In this document: positions 58,901-64,000 of the stretch, piece after piece
Layout: each line of letters opens with the position of its first letter
How positions within the stretch are numbered: the stretch's first letter is position 1
Source of the DNA: an uncultured Prochlorococcus sp.
GTDB lineage: Bacteria > Cyanobacteriota > Cyanobacteriia > PCC-6307 > Cyanobiaceae
NCBI GenBank assembly: GCA_902600395.1
Contig: CACKJL010000001.1
Location: forward strand, 1-64,000
Length of the DNA: 64,000 nucleotides
Reading direction: 5' to 3'
Notes under the pieces: generated by a model
Told to the model about the DNA's origin: nothing
Seen by the model: only the letters and a program-made list of their open reading frames with translations
Databases searched by the model: none
Made by a program: the position numbers and the translations under genes

Positions 58901-59743
58901 TTATTTTTTTTGATCAGCAGCTAAACGCATTTCTTTACAAAACTCACCAACATGATCGACAACATCTTTTTCACTTGAGCTCGAGATTCGTTTTACAAAT
59001 GCACTCCCAATAATTACTCCATCTGCTCCCCACTCACGAACTTTATTAACATGTTCTGGAGTTGATATTCCAAAACCAACAGCAATTGGATTGCTATTTA
59101 CATCTTTTAATTTAGCAATAAGATTTTCTACTCTATTTTCCATTTTGTTTCTCTCACCAGTGACACCTGTAACACTTACTAAATAAGTAAAACCTTTTGT
59201 ATGATTTGATATTTGTTTCATTCTTTCAAAAGGAGTAGTTGGCGCTACCAATAAAATTAAGTCCATAGAATGATTACTAACTATTTTAGAAAATTTATAA
59301 GCTTCCTCCAAAGGGAGGTCAGGAACTATTAGTCCAGAAACTCCAGCATCAGATGCCATCTCACAAAACCTTTCAAAGCCAAAACATAATAATGGATTCA
59401 AGTAAGAAAAAAGGATGATGGGGATATTTAATTTACCTTTTAAAGACTCTAAAAGTTTAATTACTTTTCTTAAGCTAGTACCTGACTTTAAGGCGCGAGA
59501 GGCCGCCACTTGAATAACAGGTCCATCTGCAAGTGGGTCACTATACGGGATGCCTAATTCAATAAGGTCAGCTCCATTTTCTTGTAACTTTAATAAGATC
59601 TCAGACGTTATTTCAATATTGGGATCCCCTGCCATTATAAAAGGCATTAAAGCAAATTTTCTTTTATTTTTTAACTCACAAAACATCTCATCTACCTTGG
59701 ATAAAGATTCATTTTTAGTAATTTGCATTTTGTTATCTTTCAT
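58901..59743 (-). CDS. trpA: Tryptophan synthase alpha subunit
   Basis: The 280-residue protein cleaves indole-3-glycerol phosphate. The catalytic Glu and Asp are in GADLIELGIPYSDPLADGPVIQ near residue 61 (shown in part), and the active-site loop is SGLIVPDLPLEEAYKF near residue 135. A phosphate-binding GFGIS and IGSAFV are near residues 224 and 250. The length is normal. A second ATG at 59728 is a possible start. The trpB partner is not in the window. It is preceded by DUF3007 and ndhL on the same strand. Confidence 0.96.
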   Translation of the reverse strand: MKDNKMQITKNESLSKVDEMFCELKNKRKFALMPFIMAGDPNIEITSEILLKLQENGADLIELGIPYSDPLADGPVIQVAASRALKSGTSLRKVIKLLESLKGKLNIPIILFSYLNPLLCFGFERFCEMASDAGVSGLIVPDLPLEEAYKFSKIVSNHSMDLILLVAPTTPFERMKQISNHTKGFTYLVSVTGVTGERNKMENRVENLIAKLKDVNSNPIAVGFGISTPEHVNKVREWGADGVIIGSAFVKRISSSSEKDVVDHVGEFCKEMRLAADQKK

Positions 59744-59771
59744 AATTTTTAGATATTTTTCTATGAAAAAT

Positions 59772-60092
59772 TTATGGATTGTTCTCTAAATCTTCCATAA
59801 GTTTTTGTTGCTCTTCCTTTGATAATGAGTTGAATTTGGTTTCTAGTTTATCATTAACAACTTTTTCATACTCTTTTCTATAACGCTTCCTTTGTTCCAT
59901 AAAAGTCATTTTTCCATTTACAACTCTATAAACATAAGATGTTACCCAAGTAATAACAATCACAATCAAGATACAACTTGATAGAGTAGTGGCTGTAAAA
60001 TTATCGATACCAATTTGCGGTGCGAATTTATAACTAATTAATCCTATTAATGAAATAAATAAACCTATTTGTATAACTTTTCCTTTAGTCAA
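59772..60092 (-). CDS. DUF3007 membrane protein
   Basis: The 106-residue protein has two membrane helices (about residues 8-22 and 39-55) and a charged C-terminal tail with MTFMEQRKRYRKEYEKVVNDKL near residue 63 (shown in part), which is the DUF3007 signature. The function is unknown. The start codon is TTG at 60090-60092. It lies between ndhL and trpA; its four-base distance from ndhL suggests a link to the NDH-1 complex, but that is inference. Confidence 0.82.
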   Translation of the reverse strand: MTKGKVIQIGLFISLIGLISYKFAPQIGIDNFTATTLSSCILIVIVITWVTSYVYRVVNGKMTFMEQRKRYRKEYEKVVNDKLETKFNSLSKEEQQKLMEDLENNP

Positions 60093-60096
60093 TTAT

Positions 60097-60330
60097 TTAC
60101 CCTTTACCACTTCCTTTTAGTCTAAGATTTAAAAATGGAGAAAATAAAATTAAACCTGGAAAGAAAAGAAATACAAGGCCATAAATTCCTAATCTTTCAA
60201 ATTTGCCCATAATATTCCATCTATTATTCATCCAGTAAAATAGTAACAATGGGATAACCAATAAATAGGTAGAAATAATTCCGATATAAGCAATTAAAGT
60301 AGCTAATGAATTATTAAAAAAACTTTCCAT
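60097..60330 (-). CDS. ndhL: NAD(P)H dehydrogenase (NDH-1) subunit L
   Basis: The 77-residue protein has two membrane helices (about residues 12-32 and 49-64) and the family motif [24 protein letters not shown] near residue 31 (shown in part). NdhL is an accessory subunit of cyanobacterial NDH-1 in the thylakoid. The length is normal. Its gene is first in the ndhL-DUF3007-trpA cluster and 78 bases from the tRNA gene. Confidence 0.92.
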   Translation of the reverse strand: MESFFNNSLATLIAYIGIISTYLLVIPLLLFYWMNNRWNIMGKFERLGIYGLVFLFFPGLILFSPFLNLRLKGSGKG

Positions 60331-60408
60331 TTTAATTTATGGTTGCTTAGTTAAAACATAACAACTATTGGAAGTTATCGTCAGAACTAAAAATAAATAA
60401 TTAAATAA

Positions 60409-60494
60409 TGGGAGTGGGGGGACTTGAACCCCCACGAGCTAAATCGCTCGACGGATTTTAAGTCCGGCGCGTCTACCAATTCCGCCACACTCCC
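60409..60494 (-). tRNA. trnL: tRNA-Leu(UAA), intronless
   Basis: The minus strand folds as an 86-nt class II tRNA. The acceptor GGGAGTG (60494-60488) pairs with CACTCCC, with discriminator A at 60409. The anticodon loop CTTAAAA gives anticodon UAA. A long variable arm (CGAGC-GATTTA-GCTCG) and the T-loop GTTCAAGTC follow. The CCA end is not encoded. The anticodon stem has a C-U mismatch at its first pair (27-43). No group I intron interrupts the anticodon, unlike the same tRNA in many other cyanobacteria. Confidence 0.96.
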
Positions 60495-60593
60495 AAAGGA
60501 ATTTGCGCTTTCTAATCGTAGCTGAAAGTAACCCATTTAACCAAGAAAAATCGGAATATTTACACTTTTAATTGTCATATTAAATCTAATTTT

Positions 60594-61643
60594 TTAATTT
60601 ACTATTCCTTCTACTTGCCATTGTAAAGTTTCACCTGCATGAAATGGTTTTATTTGTCCGACAATATTTTTTTCTTCAACAACATCAATATATTCTTTGA
60701 TTTTGTTAGGTCTAGAAACTACTTTTAATTTTTCTTTATTTGGTGGGACATTATAAAAATTAGGGCCATTCAAACTTGCAAACTTTTCAAAATTTTCTAG
60801 AGCATCCTCCTCTTCAAAAACTGTTAAGTAGCTTTCTATCGCTACTGGCGAATTAAAAATGCCTGCACATCCACAAAAAGCCTTCCACTTTCTAAGGTGT
60901 GGAGCAGAGTCAGTCCCCAAGAAAAAACATTTTTCCCCACTTGTTGCCGCTCTCCTTAAAGCGATTCTATTATTTTCCCTCTTAGCAACTGGTAAGCAGT
61001 AAAAATCACTATTTAAGCCACCAAAAAACATTGCATTTCTATTTATATGCAAATGATGCGGAGTAATAGTAGCCCCAATATTATTTTCTTTCACAAAATC
61101 AACTGCGTAAGAGGTGGTTATATGTTCTAGAACGATTTTTAATTTTGGAAATCTTTTGGTTATTTGAGAAAGTTCTTTATCTATAAAAACTTCTTCTCTA
61201 TCGAATACATCTACTTCAGAATCAGTCACTTCCCCATGAATTAAAAGAGGCATTCCAGAATCTTGCATTAATTCAAAGATCTTATATAGATTTTCTATTT
61301 TCCTAACTCCATGACTGGAATTTGTTGTGGCATTAGCAGGATATAATTTTGCTGCAAAAAAAACATTATTTTTAAAACCATTAATTAGTTCCCCTTTATC
61401 AGTGTCATCTGTAAGATAAATTGTCATTAATGGTTCAAACTTAGAACTTTCTGGTAGCGCTTCAACAATAGATTTCCTATAAGAAATAGCTCTATTGATT
61501 GATGTTATGGGACTTTTAGTATTTGGCATAACAATGGCTCTTCCAAAATATTCCGAAGTAAACTGAATGATATTTTTTAATACGAGACCTTCTCTTAAAT
61601 GTAAATGCCAATCATCAGGTTTTATTATGTTTAAAGTCTTCAA
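60594..61643 (-). CDS. pyrC: Dihydroorotase (class II)
   Basis: The 349-residue zinc amidohydrolase closes the ring in pyrimidine synthesis. It has the metal-binding DDWHLHLREG near residue 10, the carboxylated Lys region AAKLYPANATTNS near residue 93, His ligands in LLIHGEVTD and VLEHITT, and the Asp in LGTDSAPH near residue 245. These match the E. coli-type PyrC and not the larger class I enzyme. It stands alone between the tRNA and the antiporter. Confidence 0.95.
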   Translation of the reverse strand: MKTLNIIKPDDWHLHLREGLVLKNIIQFTSEYFGRAIVMPNTKSPITSINRAISYRKSIVEALPESSKFEPLMTIYLTDDTDKGELINGFKNNVFFAAKLYPANATTNSSHGVRKIENLYKIFELMQDSGMPLLIHGEVTDSEVDVFDREEVFIDKELSQITKRFPKLKIVLEHITTSYAVDFVKENNIGATITPHHLHINRNAMFFGGLNSDFYCLPVAKRENNRIALRRAATSGEKCFFLGTDSAPHLRKWKAFCGCAGIFNSPVAIESYLTVFEEEDALENFEKFASLNGPNFYNVPPNKEKLKVVSRPNKIKEYIDVVEEKNIVGQIKPFHAGETLQWQVEGIVN

Positions 61644-61761
61644 AGTTTTTTCTATTTAGTCAATTTTAACAGCTAATTAAAATTGACAATAAATTATAGA
61701 TATTCGAGGATAGTTATTAACCCATTATGAAAATTTTTATTATCTAAATTAAATCCTAAAT

Positions 61762-62841
61762 ATGAGTGATTTTTTATTTCCAATAATAGAAATATTTTTA
61801 GGCGTAGTTCTACTTTTTGCTGGAGGAGAGTTCTTTATTCAAGGAGCCATATTTTTATCTTTAATTTTAGGAATACCTCAAATAGTTATTGGTTTGACAG
61901 TTGTTTCTCTTGGAACAAGCTCTCCTGAATTGTTGGTAAGTTTGAGTTCAATTTTAAAAGGCAGTGATTCGCTTGCGGCAAGCAATGTAATTGGAAGCAA
62001 TATTTTTAATGTTCTCGTTGTTTTGGGCATAAGCTCATTGATAACACCTCTTAAAGTAAAAAGCAGAATAGTCAGAAGAGATGTGCCTCTTTTAATGGCA
62101 ATTTCTTGTGCAGTTTGGGCTATGTCATCAACAGGCGTATTAACATTGCAAGCAGGGGTATTTCTAATATTTTGTTTAATCTTAAATACAATATGGGAAA
62201 TAAATACCATCAATGAAAAAGGAGAGGAGACAAAAGATGCTGAACCAGAGATAGAAGAATTAAAAGATAACTATAAACAGAAAATGAATATTTTACTAAA
62301 GTTAATATTGGGAATATTTCTTTTAAGCTTTGGTTCAAACATTTTAGTAAATGGTTCTCAAACGCTCGCTACTCTTTTGGGTGTAAATGAAATTATTATT
62401 GGTTTAACTATCGTCGCAACTGGGACATCTTTACCAGAATTAGTAACTTCAATAATTGCTGCGTTTAAAGGCAAAACAGATCTTGCGATTGGGAATGTAA
62501 TAGGGAGTAATTTACTAAATCAACTTTTAATCCTTGGGAGTTGCAGTATTTTTTCAGGATTTAAAGGTTTAGTAATTGAACAGAGTCTAATAAAAGTTGA
62601 CTTACCTTTTATGGTTTTAACTACCTTTGCATGCTTACCAATCTTCTGGAGCAAAGGGAAAATCACAAGAATTGAAGGATTTATTTTGCTTAATCTTTAT
62701 ATTTTCTACATTCTCGATAAGATACTTTTCCTGAATGAATTTAACTTCCTTTCTGAATTAAGGATAGGTTTATTTATTTACTTTACATTGCTTATAGTAT
62801 TTCTGATTGTTCAAGAAAAATTAAAATTTTCTAATTCATAA
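61762..62841 (+). CDS. Ca2+/cation antiporter (CaCA family, YrbG-like)
   Basis: The 359-residue protein has about ten membrane helices in two homologous halves. The paired signatures are LGTSSPELLVSLSSIL near residue 52 (with SNVIGSNIFN after it) and TGTSLPELVTSIIAAF near residue 232 (with IGNVIGSNLLN after it). A charged cytoplasmic loop separates them (about residues 153-172). This is typical of Na+/Ca2+ exchangers of the YrbG group, which expel calcium or sodium. The ion pair is not known. It converges with gor at a 2-base gap. Confidence 0.9.
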   Translation: MSDFLFPIIEIFLGVVLLFAGGEFFIQGAIFLSLILGIPQIVIGLTVVSLGTSSPELLVSLSSILKGSDSLAASNVIGSNIFNVLVVLGISSLITPLKVKSRIVRRDVPLLMAISCAVWAMSSTGVLTLQAGVFLIFCLILNTIWEINTINEKGEETKDAEPEIEELKDNYKQKMNILLKLILGIFLLSFGSNILVNGSQTLATLLGVNEIIIGLTIVATGTSLPELVTSIIAAFKGKTDLAIGNVIGSNLLNQLLILGSCSIFSGFKGLVIEQSLIKVDLPFMVLTTFACLPIFWSKGKITRIEGFILLNLYIFYILDKILFLNEFNFLSELRIGLFIYFTLLIVFLIVQEKLKFSNS

Positions 62842-62843
62842 TT

Positions 62844-64000
62844 TTATCCATACATAGTCACAAATTCTTCTGAGATAGTTGGGTGCAAAGCCATAGTAAT
62901 ATCAAAGTCTTTTTTTGTTATCCCTGCATTTAATGAAATTGATATCATTTGAATAATCTCAGACGAAGTTTCTCCAAACATATGACATCCTAGGACTTTG
63001 TCAGTTAGCTTATGAACTACAATCTTCAACATACATTTTGATTTATTCTTTTTAAAGGTATTAGACATAGGGGTAAATTTGCATTTGAAAATTTTTATAT
63101 TTTTTTCAGAGTAAATCTCTTTAGCTCTTTTCTCACTTAAGCCAACTGTTGAAATTTCTGGAATAGTAAATACGGCCTTAGGGATATATTCATAATTTAC
63201 TTTTCTTCTTTGGTCATTAAAAAAATTATCCGAAAAAACTCTCCCTTGTTCTATTGCTACTGGAGTTAAGTTTGGCTTATTTATGATATCGCCAACTGCA
63301 AAAATATTTGAAATGCTTGTTTGATTAAATTCATCGACATCTAAATATTGGCCATCCATCTTTAGATTTAAAAAATCTAAATTTAAAGCCAAAAGATTTG
63401 GTTCTCTTCCTGTAGCAATAAGAATATTATTAGTTAGGAGTTTATCTCCCGAGTCTAGGGTAGATTCCAGATTTCCATTTACTTTTTTGATAAAATTTAA
63501 TTGAGTATTGGGGATTATATTTATTTCAGTAAAAGTAGGTGATTCCTCTAGGCATGAAGAAAGATCCTCATCAAAACCATTAAGTAAATGTTGACCTCTA
63601 ATTAATTGAGTCACTTCAGTACCTAAATTTCTGAAAATAGAAGCAAATTCACAAGCAATATATCCACCTCCTACAATTAATATTGATTTAGGAAACTTTT
63701 CTAATTCAAAAATATCGTCACTAGTCCACGCCAAATTCTCCCCAGGAATATTTAATTTCTTTGGTTTACCTCCAACTGAAATAAGAATTTTTTTTGAACT
63801 TATTTTATTTTTAATTTTCTTTGTCTTTGAACAAATAATTTCTAATTCATTTTGAGTAATAAATTTTCCTAAGCCTTCAAAAATAGTTATATTCAACTTT
63901 TTTAAAGAATTTCTATGTAAATTACTTAATCTAGAAACCTCCTCTCTAACATTCTTCAACAAAATATTTGATTCAAATTTAATACCTTCATTTTTTAATC
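62844..64000 (-). CDS. gor: Glutathione reductase, 5' end outside window
   Basis: The frame is open to the right edge (about 385 codons) and encodes the central and C-terminal parts of a flavoprotein disulfide reductase. The NADPH site is in ILIVGGGYIACEFASIF near residue 100 of the visible part, the second FAD site in ISNIFAVGDIINKPNLTPVA, and the catalytic His at the C-terminus in ALHPTISEEFV. The N-terminal FAD loop and redox-active Cys pair lie beyond 64000. The sequence fits the glutathione reductase of cyanobacteria rather than lipoamide dehydrogenase, from the HPTISEE ending and the dimer domain. The TTG at 63960-63962 is not the true start. Confidence 0.88.
   Translation of the reverse strand, partial: LKNEGIKFESNILLKNVREEVSRLSNLHRNSLKKLNITIFEGLGKFITQNELEIICSKTKKIKNKISSKKILISVGGKPKKLNIPGENLAWTSDDIFELEKFPKSILIVGGGYIACEFASIFRNLGTEVTQLIRGQHLLNGFDEDLSSCLEESPTFTEINIIPNTQLNFIKKVNGNLESTLDSGDKLLTNNILIATGREPNLLALNLDFLNLKMDGQYLDVDEFNQTSISNIFAVGDIINKPNLTPVAIEQGRVFSDNFFNDQRRKVNYEYIPKAVFTIPEISTVGLSEKRAKEIYSEKNIKIFKCKFTPMSNTFKKNKSKCMLKIVVHKLTDKVLGCHMFGETSSEIIQMISISLNAGITKKDFDITMALHPTISEEFVTMYG

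Noticed and set aside
1..64000. CRISPR array, prophage, transposon or toxin-antitoxin system
   Set aside because: No spaced direct repeats, transposase, integrase, phage structural gene or recognisable toxin-antitoxin pair was found in any reading frame.

Overview
The window is a stretch of core chromosome from a high-light-type Prochlorococcus or a very close relative. The evidence is the very AT-rich composition, short intergenic gaps, a divinyl-chlorophyll a/b antenna gene (pcb), plastocyanin (petE), cyanobacterial NDH-1 subunits (ndhD, ndhL), the phylloquinone genes menB and menD, glycogen genes (glgA, glgB), a cyAbrB regulator and many families restricted to cyanobacteria or plastids (Ycf51, DUF760, DUF1350, DUF2389, DUF3007, DUF3721, DUF4336). 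The species call comes from recognising protein families and was not checked by a search. I see no insertion sequence, prophage, CRISPR array, rRNA operon or obvious genomic island.

Layout. 1-936 is the 5' part of a GltS-type symporter gene. 1030-2088 is pcb with a clear terminator. 2089-3604 holds small unknown genes. 3601-4881 is hisS. 4980-7052 holds a glycine-pentad/DUF3721 protein, a DEDDh exonuclease and a DUF1350 protein. 7049-13587 is a minus-strand run (acs, prenyl synthase, murI, amiC, nitrilase, comB). 13721-17336 is a plus-strand run (aroA, an MnmC-like methyltransferase, glmU). 17325-22855 is a minus-strand run (murF, glgA, menB, menD). 22906-23874 is lepB and DUF760. 23877-28977 is a minus-strand cluster of a Mn-type ABC transporter flanked by a DUF697 protein with a degenerate GTPase motif and a DUF4336 protein. 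29119-38185 is a long plus-strand run (small RG-rich protein, trpS, thrS, glk, thrB, ndhD, M3 peptidase). 38178-44486 is lipase-like, folB, proA and a 1319-aa TamB-like protein. 44539-54831 is ycf51, DUF4332, a small secreted protein, a CocE-type hydrolase, glgB, hemE, an SDR, petE and clpB. 54880-60594 holds a QueD-like protein, hisI, a group 2 sigma factor, YkvA, an HTH protein, a YCII protein, cyAbrB, trpA, DUF3007, ndhL and tRNA-Leu(UAA). 60594-64000 is pyrC, a Ca2+/cation antiporter and the 3' part of gor.

Function. Most genes are housekeeping: cell-wall synthesis (murI, glmU, murF, amiC), aminoacyl-tRNA supply (hisS, trpS, thrS), amino acids (aroA, thrB, proA, hisI, trpA), glycogen storage, quinone and tetrapyrrole cofactors, and photosynthetic electron transport with its metal supply.

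The points most worth a second look are: comB, whose family-conserved N-terminus begins at an ATT codon behind a Shine-Dalgarno-like site; a protein of about twelve glycine pentads with a Cys/His-rich DUF3721 tail; the apparent pseudo-GTPase and DUF4336 genes packed around the Mn transporter; and a QueD-like protein with HGY in place of the HGH zinc motif. I found nothing that I would call a wholly new defence or mobile system.
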